This document shows, piece after piece, positions 36,101 through 48,600 of a DNA stretch of 64,000 bases. Position 1 is the first letter of the stretch. Every line of letters starts with the position of its first letter. The DNA is from Anisakis pegreffii. Lineage: Eukaryota; Nematoda; Chromadorea; Rhabditida; Anisakidae. Where the stretch lies: contig JAPYMA010001249.1 of NCBI GenBank assembly GCA_035041965.1, positions 78,399 to 142,398 on the forward strand, read 5' to 3'. The position numbers and the translations under genes are program-made. The notes under the pieces are model-generated. The model was not told the origin of the DNA, searched no databases, and saw nothing but the letters and a program-made list of their open reading frames with translations.

Positions 36101-39100
36101 TTCCCCACAACAACGATTTTGATTGTGGGGTTCATCGATGAATTTAATCGCATTCGTCAATGCGAATTTGTTTGTTGTTATTCGTGTGCAGTGACTGAAT
36201 TCATTATTCGACCATATCCTTCAATTGCTTGTTGTGCCGTACGCTCAGTGTGGTGATCGCAGTGCTTTTTCGTGTTATTTGTCGTTATGTTTGATTTATT
36301 CGAAAATGAATATTCGATATGTATGCGTGTGGTGTTTGTTATCAAAGTTATACCACCAAATACTCAGCTCATGCTTCATCCCGCAGGAATCAATACGACG
36401 ACGAGCGTGCCTCTTCTTCTTCCTGGTTCATCGCGATCTCTTCCGGGAGAACAACCAGTGATTAAATTATCCGATCGCGCAAGTCTTCTTATTGGCTACT
36501 CAGTGTCGTGCTCAAGAGAATATCAGATCCATCAGCATTAATTCAGTCAAGTATGAATCTTTCATTGGGATTGCTTTAATTTACATTGTTGTTGTTGACA
36601 TGCAAGCAAATTGTTTTCTTATTAGAGAACTGCAGGTTTGTGATTGAACCGTTTTGATTGAACGACACTCTCAGATCATTATGAAGCTCATTTGTGATTG
36701 ATTATTTTTCGTGAATATTCAGAATACGCAGTCCATTTGCTTACATTTACTTTATTCAGCACAAATTGAACTTCTTTTTAAGAATTGAGATATGAATTGG
36801 GTTATGTAGATGGCCAAATGTGCACTTCTTCTCATGACTGGGCATCATTTTCTCGTAAATTCCAAGTAAAATGTTCCCACTACTACAAACACATATTACC
36901 TAACAATGGCTTCTGAGTTAGGAACAAGATTACCGCTTTCTAAAACTATTTTTCGCACAGATAGCGTATTTTTTGCGTAAAACCTTTTTCTCCCCAATTA
37001 AACTTCCAAGTAAATATTTTCGAATTTGTGAAAAAATTTTCTGAATGGTAACTTTTAAACGGTTTCAACTAGTGTGTTGCGGGAACGGAAAAAAGCCGAG
37101 GACGGTGAAAATCGGGAACGAAATTTTGTAGTCGGAGACCCTGAAAATGCAGCCGACTCGAAAAAAGTCCAGGAGGAGGTCCCCGAAATCCCTCGATCTC
37201 TGCAACACACTAGTATCAACTGCCATATGAACGTTCTATGTGGTACTCTAAGTATCTTTTCTAAGTAAAAAGATTCTATGAAGTATCTTTCATCAAGTAT
37301 GAGATCTACTTTATTGAGTGTTCAATAGGTGCAGTGAGTTCCATGAATGACATCAATGAGTCATCATCAGACGGCATACTGAGCAGCATTTATATGGTGC
37401 CTGTGAGTTGCTGGTGAAGTACAACTACATAGTCGTACTTTACTAACAACTCTGATGTAGTCATACTTATGTACTTTTTTGAAATTTGAAGACTTCGATT
37501 TGATAGTCTTATAAAAACGAGATAATTTCGTGAGAAATTGAGTTCATGTTCGTTTTGTGCACGATAAAAAACCCTAGAAATAGAGTCTCCTGTTAACCAC
37601 TTTATAAATGTACGCTGTTCAACAACAACGTTCCAGTAAAAATTTCTTTTTGAACAGTGTTATTATTGCTCATCAATTCTCGCGTGTCAATTAAGAATTG
37701 TTTGGTCGAAATTGCGTTACTTATTTTGAATGCATTTATTTATCGATGCGTGCATGGATTTGCTGGAATTTTTTCATTCATCGTAATGATCAATTTTATT
37801 CTAAGAGTTTTTTAAAATGCGATCAAGTCGTGAATCATTATCTTTCACATCAAGTGAATAAGAATTGAGAACAAACAATTCAAGTTCAGTGACGTTGCGG
37901 TTCATTTTCCATGAGCCGCTCGACTAAATTCTCATCGCGTTTATTTGTATTCACAGAGTAAAAAATAATATTTTAAAATGGACAATTTGTACAGCTAATT
38001 TATTTTTATTTTTCTAATTTATGTTTCATCAATCAGCTAATTTTTCTCTTGAAACAGTTGTGCCATAGTAACGCAATAGCGTCTGTCCATTACCATCGAC
38101 TAATGAGAAAATCAATCAAGCGCTGGTTAGCACATCGAGCTGGAATTCTTGTGCGAATATTTTATTCTAGGAATCTGAATGTCGCTCAGCTTCGCTGACA
38201 CGACAGCATTACACTTATTGCACGATGTCAGTCGATAGGAAATGAAGATGAATTTGGATTGAAGTATTCATTCGCTACGTTATTCTCAACTTACCGAATG
38301 TTTCACTCTTCTAAGAAATACTCCGTGAATGCTTAGAACGTAAAATTATTTTTTTGGCAAGCCTTCTCCTTGTTTCTCCCTTCCAGAATTCTCATTAAGT
38401 TTTCGAACCTTCTCCGAATCGACATTCATTTCAGAGTTTGAGCTTTTTGCGTTGTTCATTTCGATGAATAACAATTATTCGAACGCTTTTACTTGCAATG
38501 ACTTTCCCAAGAATGAATGTTGACTGTTATTGACGACTTGGACTTTCCGAGCCGTTGAAAAGATTTTTTTACGAATCAAATTCGGTATATATTCTGTGTT
38601 TTTCTTCTTCATATAATGGTTGTCTGATGGGAAAATTAAAATTGTCGTAAGCATACTCGTTCTCGATGGACTTTGATGTTGAATTTGTGAGAATGAATCG
38701 TATTCCCGCATTGAGTTGAATGAAGCATGATATAAAGAATTCTTTAATTTTTATTCATTCGTTGAATTTTGCAATTAATATTGACATAAATTTTAGCATC
38801 TCTCCTAGAGATTATGAAGTGCTTTAACATGAAATGCATATGTACAAGTTATTTCAAGGAAAGTAGTTATTTTGTTAATGAATTAAAATAAGTAAAGAAT
38901 ATGTAAAGAATTTTAGGTATGTAAAGAATACAAGTTAAATTACGAATTAATACGTGAAGAATTTTCATATGAACCAGTGAAATATATTTAAAGAATTACT
39001 TTTTTACCACATACAAAGATCGTTTCAACGTATGAATGGACATTAACGATGAAGATATTTTGTAGTATTTTTGCAGTTGAAAAAAACCGATATTGCTCAT

Positions 39101-42100
39101 GAAAATTCAGTTGCATTGTTCTTTCACTAATAATGGCTAAGAGAACAATCGACATTATGATAATAGCACTAACAATAACAATTCTTGAATGGGTTTATTC
39201 GCAGCTTGTCCTATCATCACAACGTATTGGAGAAATGTTATTTTGCAATGATCGCTTCGCATTTGAAATGAAACATTGTTTAGCATTACACGTGCAAAGT
39301 GGATATTGGTTCGACTGATAGTGATTGTTGCCATATTCGTAAATAATCGCAGCACTGACAACCACCTCAAATGATTCGCGATGAATGCATTTGGAAATGA
39401 AACGCATGAATAATCAATGGTATTCTGCAGCGTGTTGCTGCCAGATGCACGCAGTCACTTACAGCAAAACCTATCATGTATAAATCGTTTTCTTAGAGCA
39501 TTATATTTTGTTCATGCTTACATCCATAACATCTCATGAATTTATTATTATCACATCCTCACAGTTAATCGAAGTAATGGGTGAAGATTAGACTCGTATC
39601 ATCGAAGAGTGCTTTTGATCACTTCTTTCAAAGGCTCGAAATGACAGATATCTGAAATGAAAGTATTGTGGTTAAGATTGACGGATAGTCCCGTATCCTC
39701 TAGTCATCTTTCTCCTTTTGTGCTTTCGTCTGAAGCAATTCTCTGGAATTTCGTATTCTTTGAAGAATGAGTAAAAATTCACTGATGTTTGCAGGTGCAC
39801 TTGTTGATTCTGTGATGATGTGTTTAATGAGTGCGTATTGCACAGGAATTTCACAGCAGAATCGCTTAGTTGATGCGTGCATCATTTCGTTTCCACACGC
39901 TGTTTAGTCTCGTAATGTAGCCGAACATGCGAAATGAATCGAGGAACAGGATTGGAAGTCAGACTTAGATTTAGTCTTATTCGAAACTTGGTTAGTCTTG
40001 GAAGTTAGTCTTGTTTTCGGTTTTAAGCGTGGTTCGATCCTCATGGAATTAGAAACTCAGTTCGTTCGTTTATGATTCGGCTCTGCGGCTCTGCGCCACT
40101 CCCTTGTCAAACAATACTTTCTTCTGCTCGCAAGGATTCAATTGTGAAATAATAATCCTATGTTCTGTCTTTTAACTCGTAAATCTGCAGTATTTTCTGA
40201 TCGATTTCCATCAGTACAATCCTTTTCTCGATACACTCGCATTTTCTCCTACTTTCTAGGGATCATATTCATAATTAACATTTATGACTATCAAGTATAT
40301 ACATCAATATATGACATGAAAGTATGTATTTCATTCTCTAACGCAATTTGTTTAGTTTTTTCCCCACGTCTAAACAACTCAGTTTTCGCTTTTAAAATTT
40401 CATAAATTGTTATTTACAAATGAGTTTTAGCCATAAAGTTGATTGCCAGATGTATAAATCATGTTTTATTGCTGACTGGCTATTAATAATAATGCAGCTG
40501 AATTGAATATCAAACTGCATTTTAAAACAACTTCTTTTGAATGAGTTCGGTGAATTTGTTGATTGGCCGAGTGCAAAGAACTTTGATGTCTTCAACAATC
40601 ATCGTCGCTGAAAGAAAGTTCATTGCATTTCAAACCGTCAAAGGTTATTTGATGATAACTTTCATGATTCTTCTATTTTTCGTGAACCCAATAAATCATT
40701 ATTCCTTGTCAACAAATGTCAGTCACTCAGTTGCAATTTGTTGAATTTCCCCATTCTAATATCTCGCATCGATTCATGTTCTCACTTGATCGCCTGTCAT
40801 GCTTGAATAATGTCCAATTGTTAGTAACAGCAGTGATAATAACATTAGTGATGCCTCTCATGAACAGCCAGCACTAATAAATAGCAATAACAATGGTGGT
40901 AGGCTAGTGAACATAACCTGCGCAGTTAGGCGTAAAAACGATCAAAAATAACGATTATATGTATGGCAGTGAGGTGTAAAATATTTTGCTATTGTTGTAT
41001 TGAGCAATGATGAATGTTGTTTTGTCGTGGAATTGAACTGTCAAACGTGGAACTCATCCGCACAACTTTTATTGACAGTCGTGTTATTCGAAAAACTTCT
41101 CGATGATACTCACCGGCAGTTTCCAATTTCGTAAAACAATATGCGTTCGATAAGTATTATATTTAACCCAATTACATTGAATTTTTTGCTGTGGAATGTT
41201 GTATATCATACTTGGCCTCTGGCTTACTAAACCGATTTTTCGCACCGATGGAAACTTCGAGCGAAAAGAAAACCCGTTCCAGAATCAGGAATCCAACGAG
41301 CCTTGCTAACAGATGTAATTCAACCATTGTCTGCAAATAGCAGGCATGGTCGGTAAGTGCCACTCACTGCCGAAATGACATACAAGTGTTAATATTCGAA
41401 CAGGGATAAGTAAATTGATGAACATTTAGTATACATGGCATCTCGAGGGAAATTATCGTCCAATCTTCAATTTTGTTAAACGTAAGTTTTCAATGATTCG
41501 CAATCGTTCTAAAACGCTCACCGTAATTAGAGTAATCAAACGATGATGATAATAGATTGATTTTTGTTGTTAACGAATAGTGTAGAGGAATTGAGTTGAC
41601 AACAGACGAGTGTACTGCTCCCGAATGCGATGTATAATCATTCATCAAATACGAATTTTTTTGATCATTGCTAGTCTGAAATTGTATTCCCTCTACTCAT
41701 TACAGTCATACATCGATGTACGTCGTTTTGCGTAAGTCGTTCTCTGATCGTGAGTTACGTCGATTCTATCTCAAAAAGATTTTTTGTTGATTCAGAAGCA
41801 TTGTTCGAGATTGAACGAGTTTAAGATGTTAAATACCATCCTATTCATTGTCTGTTAAAATGCATCAATCACAGTAATAAGCAAAAAATGCTAAAGGACC
41901 GTTTAAACGCAAAAAATCGCCTCTTACAATTAGATGATGCAAAAGCAGTAAAACGAAATGCGGTATAATCTGTTGACTAGGACGCATACCATTATTTTTG
42001 ATGGAGTAGTGGGTTGATAACAGCGTTGGTAAATCTGCTAGCCATCCAAACTGGTAAGTTATATTTCTATTGAATACTTGACAAGTTAAAATTAGCACGA

Positions 42101-42138
42101 TTTAGTGATCAGATGAATGTTTTTTTGCTTATAGAATC

Positions 42139-42178
42139 ACGTTTATGCATCTTGAATTCTCCGTTTATGCATCTTGAA
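42139..42178. repeat. Short tandem duplication
   Basis: An 18-base stretch, cgtttatgcatcttgaat, occurs twice in direct orientation separated by four bases, in intergenic DNA. The span is approximate. Confidence 0.5.
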
Positions 42179-44501
42179 TCGGTTGCTTTTAATCTGGGTG
42201 ATCATTGCACACATGTCCATCGGATTAATGGAAGTGTACTCTGGCGCTCATTTCGAGCTCTTCTCCCCAGAAATAAATCACTGAGCAGTATGAGAGAGTA
42301 TCCGTACACCTGAATAAATCAGCATAAGTAGCCGTACTTCTGCGCTGGATCAATAATCGAGATTCGAATTTCATGAAGAGGGATAATTTCCTACACTGTT
42401 GTTATTGGTTGTTTTGAAAAAAGATGTCAAGGAATGAAGAGAGGCGGAAGCTTGTGGCGAGTTGTAATGACTGATTGAATAAATAAATGTTAATTTGGCC
42501 TCCTTCCTTCTTCAGAGCACTTCCATTTACATATCACTGTTCATAAACAATTAGGGAATCATTGCTGTATATGAACGGTGATGCGTAAATGCTAATTGTA
42601 AGTGTAAGAGACGCAATAGTTATGAAGAATCTCAATGAATCGAACACTGTTCGTAGTTTTTGGGAGCGCAATAAACTTGAGCAACGCATCACTGAACATG
42701 AGCTTTTCGAGTGAAGTTTATTAGAAATGGTTCCTTACTTTTTCTATACGTAACCAACAGCAACACTCTTAACAATGTGAGCAAATTACAAATGCCTGAT
42801 GATGGTTCATGTGATCTTCAATCGATTTATACGGTCGATTGACTTGTATCGACATCACTGCAAACAATTACCGGTATAAGTCGAGGTATTACTTTTTTGT
42901 TCGAAGCAGCAGTAATTTCGAGAAAAATTCCACTTTCGGCAAGCTGTATTCTTTGATATCCTGACAACACACACAAAGGTAGCTGTTCAGTTTGTTTCAA
43001 TCCGTGAATGCTTCTACTAATAACTTTACAAAATAAATTCACGTAAGCGTTCCCCAGGTATCGCTGGAATTCACGTTTTTTTCCGGATAAAAACTGCTAT
43101 CGTTTCACATTTGCACTCCGCTTCTGTTGTTATTTCGAAGTTTAGTTTCATTTCCCTTCCTCTCATCAGAATCTCTGCTCTTACTTCAGTTTCATTTTCT
43201 CGTAGCATTTATTCATTCATTTAATTCGTATTCAGCGACTTTTTTATGTGAAAGAAGTGATTATAACAAAATTTGATTGGTTGTACTTGAATAATGACAG
43301 TGAGGTCGCGGTCATTTCTGAATGTATTGTAAGTTGATTCAATTTAAAGGGCACAATTACTTCGCATTGAATGCAGTTGACAGGCTTGGAGTTTTTTTTT
43401 TGAATTCATTACCTGCTGTGTCTATAATCATAAAAAGCATTCCGCTTCGTTTTGTATGTCTGAATGATGTGCTGTTTTAGTGCACATGAGTATGCGCAGA
43501 TACGAGCAATCATCAATGCGTTTCGCGTTTGCGGTTCACACAAACTGCAGTAGTAGTCAGTGGGTTGTTCGATCCTTCAAAGCGACACGTTCTTGCCTAA
43601 GGCAGAATCGTTTCGTTCCAGGCAGTGCATAACCCTGAAATTATTCTCTTTTCACTTATTCCAGTGGAATCTCGTCGCAGCCAATTTTGTCGGCTTCCCT
43701 CGCGTTCAAGTTTTATTTCTCTTTCACTTTCTCAATCTCAGTTTGTATCCATATCCACCCTTATGCCATAATCTGCTTCAAATCATCAAGCATTTCCACA
43801 TGAATTCATAATATAAAGGCCTCATTTTTCTCGGTCGCATAGCAATTTGTTTTATATTCATTCTTTTATATCCGAAGATGATTCGTCTACTTTACTCAAG
43901 AAACGTGATAGTTTCCCGTAATTTTATATGAATTTATTTGTAAATGTAATATTTCAATCCTCATTCAATCTTGAGTTTTTTGGCGATTCAATCAGGTTTG
44001 TTAACTGACAATAATTTGCATTCACTAAGTAATTTGTGACGCAAGGATATTTAAGGGATCCCTTTTTGTTGGCATCCCAGTTTGTTTTTTTTTTTTTCGC
44101 GGAGATTAGAGATGGTATGGGCGATGAGGGTTGACAGAAATAAGAAGTTGACGGAGAAAAAAGAAGAATTGGAATGGACAAAGGGCGATGAACGTGTGGG
44201 GAGGGTGATGGATGAGTGAGGGAGTTGTAATCGATTGCATGAAATTAATGGTATGAATATGAAATTAAATGAGCTTAAGGCAGCATGTTAATAGCCGATC
44301 AGTGACCGAAAGAAACCTGTTGCTTTACCACTACGTTGAATGCAGCGCAGCGCATAGTAGGCAGCCAACCAGTGAGGCAGCTTATCCTGCTTTTATCACG
44401 CCACCATAAAGCATCATTTTACACAAGCCCATGTGCATGGTACAACATGAACTCTTTGTTCTTTTTTTATCCCATTTATTTTTCCCAAACAGACGATTTT
44501 C

Positions 44502-44629
44502 ATGGAGGAATTGAGGAACTCCCGCCTGTTTAATTCAATTCCAAGCGATTTTCAATCGGCCTACGTTGGGGAGGCAATGGCGCATGTCGCACTCCTGCTC
44601 AAGAAAAAAGACATTTGGAAACAAAATTG
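44502..44629 (+). CDS. Isolated exon-like ORF (about 43 codons), gene unknown
   Basis: A splice-type acceptor (TTTCCCAAACAG) lies just upstream. An ATG at 44502 opens a frame with a mixed, protein-like composition (MEELRNSRLF, then SAYVGEAMAHVALLLKKKD). The frame runs to a good donor, TG/GTAGGTGA, at 44629 in phase 2. Joined to the acceptor before 45601 it would read one more residue and stop, giving a short upstream ORF ahead of rabx-5 rather than an N-terminal extension of it. No family is recognised. It may be a trans-spliced first exon of an unfound gene or a leader exon. Confidence 0.3.
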
Positions 44630-45067
44630 GTAGGTGATCGGAACAAAGATGTAGTCGTTTCCATAGAGTTAAATTTGGCTCACAGAATAATTCGCATATC
44701 GTTGTGTTTCTACAAAAACTAGTAACGTATCGGACGACTCACGAAAAACTTTCGTCAAAATAGATTAATCTTTCCAATGGATGTATAGCTCTCGCCGAAA
44801 AGAAAAGGTTTGCGTATCGCCATACAATAACTGAGTTGATAATGCAATCTCAAGTGATCATTCACAAATTTAGGCCATTTTTGAGTACACGGAATCGAAC
44901 ATTTACGCTAACAAGTCTAACATTTACATTTCAAAAAAAAAATCACCTTTCATTAATACTCTAGCTGCTACAGTGTAGCAGATATCACGTACCACACTAT
45001 GAGAGGAAATTTTCATGACCTCGACTCTGTCTCCCAATCTCACTCACAATCAGTTCATCTCCAAATT

Positions 45068-45100
45068 TGCATGAATTATCACTCACTGATAATTCATGCA
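45068..45100. repeat. Perfect 14-base inverted repeat (hairpin)
   Basis: The arms tgcatgaattatca and tgataattcatgca are exact reverse complements around a 5-base centre (ctcac). It lies about 580 bases upstream of the rabx-5 start codon. Confidence 0.75.
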
Positions 45101-45677
45101 TAATATAATTCTACTTGTTCTTCGTCTTTATTCATTCTCGATTTCTTCACCTGTCTTTGCCATACGGGGATGATGTATAGATAAAGCTGAAGTAGAGTAA
45201 ACTTTAAGTGATAATCCAGTGCTTTTATGAAGTGTGTACATATAACGTCTCTTAGTGGTGATATTTCTAATCATATTATTAATGTATAAATGAATTATGT
45301 CAATTCAGTCACGCGCATTCGCCGCATTCAAACGCTTATTCACATTAGTAGATCTTTGGTCATTATTCATTGATGTCTGAAAGTATATATGTGGATGTTA
45401 TTACTATACGTATTATATTTTGAAGTAAGACGCCGCATATCTTCATGGTATTATGCTATTCGCGTTTAGCAATTACGGTGAATTGGTGCGTTTCATTGGA
45501 ATTATTTCACGTAATCTCGTTTCGTGTTGCCGTATCCATTGTTAGACGAATTCGTCAAAGCTATCGAATGGCATTGATGATTTGTCTCTGATTTCAGGTA
45601 ATCAACTTTGGAGTGTTGCACGATTGCATTTTTAGAAACATTATTGCTGAGCGGAACAATTAAGGGAGCGTTTCATA

Positions 45678-48600
45678 ATGGACATTTCAACAACTGACAC
45701 GTTGGACTCTGTTGAGAGTAGGACGGATAGCGTAAACTCGGACAAAAAACTTCGTGTGCAAATCACTGAAGAGGATTTGGTACGTTTCAGATGTTATATT
45801 GTCGGAAAGTAAGCGGAAAATTACTCCTTTTTAGTGGTTGATAATTTTTTTAAGTGGATAAAATTTTTTAATTTATGAATTCACTGACTGACGTCTGTGA
45901 ATTCATAAATCAAAATGTAATGAATCGCATTCATATTTAGCACGTGTATTCTGACATTTTACCTGACTTCATCTTTTTTGTTTTTTTCTAAATTTTTTCG
46001 AAAATATCCGTTTTCATGCAATTGATAATCCCTCATCATTTTAATTTCTGTCCCGACTGTACTATGGAACACAAGGAATTACGCTAAGATGAAGAATTCA
46101 TTGCCAGGGGCAATTTTGTTTGTAGAATCCGAAAGTAAACATTTTATCGCTATATGCAGTTTTTTTGTAAATAATTGTCAAAGTCCAAAAAATGGTCAAA
46201 AAGCGTGAATTGGTCCTGCTGAAAAAGTTATCTTTTCATTGTCACAAAAGCGTAACAATATGTCAGTTATAGGCAGTCAGGTATGCAAAATCCTAAACTA
46301 AAATCGCATTTTCTATATCGGACACAGCGATCTTCTACGGAATAAAATTTATATATGTGCTGTTTCTTCCCGACAACTGAATAGCAGTGCAGTGCACTTG
46401 AAAACGTGCGTTCCGTTGAAGCACAACAAATACTAACGAGAATGTTGAACAACTTCAGGAGAACGAGGTGGTAGGCACTGAAACAAGCGGTTTTCCGCAT
46501 AGAAGCAGATATATTTGCTGATTAACGAAACTATTGTGAACCCTTAAAAAATTTTGGATTCTGCATATCGGATTGCCTGTGAGGTGCATATTCCTCAGTC
46601 TTCTTGAGGATTACAAAGCAACTTTTCAGGCAGTAAAATTCATACTTTGCGGTCATTTTCCTGGCTTTGACATTGACTTATGAAAACAGTACGTAGCGAC
46701 GAAAAAGCTCTGTTTCCGAATTCTGCGTACAAAATCGTACAAGAAAGTGACATTCTCACTGTTGCGCAATTTTTTGTTGCGCAGTGTTATTTTGGTTGTT
46801 GCTCGATTGAGACACCAGCCGCAATAGTGCATTGTTCCACTTCAGTTGTGTGTTAATGGCTGCGGTTTTTACGGTACTCCACAGTGGAAAGGAAGATGCT
46901 CGAAATGCTGGCGTGCTTATCAAATTCAACAGAAGAAGACACAAGACTTTGCCAAGAATAGGTGCGTTCACTCTACTGTCCAACTGATTGCCATATCGGT
47001 GCCCTACTTTCCAGTTTTTAACTCATAATCTAAGTGTTCATTCTTTTAGTCATCGAAACACCATTCGTTTTTCTTATTTTCAATTGATTATCAGTTCTTA
47101 TTTATTCTCTCAATCACGCTTCATCAATCATTCACCTATTTTTCAAAAAAAAAAAAAGTTGCTTCATATTCTCTAAAATTCATCCTCATTCCTCAATTCG
47201 GCACCGTAAGAGAGCAGTTTTGACCCCCGCCTCGGGCTGATCTGAATGCGTTGATCGATGAACAAAGTTGCAAGAGAAAAGTCTTTTCAGAGAATTGCTA
47301 AGTTTTGAAAAATTCGAAGGTCGTCGTAAACTGTCCACTGAAAGTCGTAGTTTAACACTGAAAGCGATCCTTCGAAAATCACCGTCAGTGAACGTTAATA
47401 CGACGCCTGAACGTTAGTTTATTTTGTATTCGTTCGTTCGCTGTCCACTCAGAATTTTTATTCTGTGATTAAAAAAACTATTGGAATGTTCTGCAAAATG
47501 ATGCTCAATTGTGAGATGAATTAATCATTTATATCAATGAACGGATTGGATTGTGATCAATTAGTAACCAATTTCAGAGGCGATTTCTAGTGGTTCAGCA
47601 CCATCTCAATCAACGCTGCCATCACCCGGCTCGCAGAGGTTTGATATCATCTCACTGTCAATGAAAATGAATAAGCGTTTGAATGCCCTACGAATAAGTA
47701 AAGGAGATAGTTGTTTGTTAAGCAGACGGATGAGTTCGCTTACTGAGGGATTTTAAATTCACTGAAGAATTTCGCGTTTAAAAGGATTATTCCAAAACTA
47801 TTTTTGAGCTTTTTAAAATGTGATAGTAATAGTTCTAGAAGTAATGTTCATCAGGGTTGCAGAAGACGTGATTTGAGTGAGGAAAGTCGTATGGCATGTG
47901 ATCACTTCAGTGAATACCTCAAGAAGAATCTGCCGTCTACAGCAGCCACTGAGATTTGGCGTCAGACTCGGCATGCAATCTCTAAGATCACTGAGGTTTG
48001 AAATTATATTCCATTTTCTTCATCGAAGTCGTGCCCCACCTTGGTTTCTTTGAACGGGTCGTGTATTTATTTTGTATCGAGTGTTAATATTTCAAGCTCA
48101 AATCATCGAATTTTCAATGCGTTTCACACTCATTCCTCAGAAGCGTTACACATTTCAGCAACAAAGTAACACAATCAGTATGGATGATCTTTCTGGAATG
48201 GTGCAACATTTCTATCAGGTTCTATCTGATCGTATACGACACAGCTCCATAATTAATGGTAAATAATCCATCCCCTCAAAATTCAGCATTTACATAGTTA
48301 TTATTATTGTTGATCTTATTGTCATTTTTATCTTTTATCTTAATGTCTTTATTGGCTAATGTCTATAATCAATAAGTAGATCGTCTGGAACTGTTTCCAG
48401 ATTCGAATGTATGTGTAACAGTTGAAGAGTTAATGGCTGAAATCGAACAATACGTCTGTGTTCGTGCATATAGCACACTTTTTTGTGCAAGGTCACTTCT
48501 GTTCATTTCGCTTTTCAATAGTTTGTTATTATCCTAATTGTAAGTCTTTTGATGAATATTCAGTGTCATTAAATGCTCGTAGGTTTTTGTAATAAATTCG

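Larger units (their letters stand above)
31415..44501. other. Gene-poor stretch with scattered ORFs and one TIR element
   Basis: No gene is supported. Plus-strand ORFs worth recording are 33237-33434 (hydrophobic N terminus ELLLWLLLRCWL resembling a signal peptide), 36272-36541 (open, proline- and leucine-rich, runs into a possible exon end) and 37074-37268 (strongly charged, no ATG start). None shows a domain or an agreeing splice partner. The TIR-bounded element at 32231-32582 is listed separately. Confidence 0.45.

Noticed and set aside
40020..40060. tRNA B-box-like word ggttcgatcc
   Set aside because: No matching A box or acceptor stem could be folded around it.
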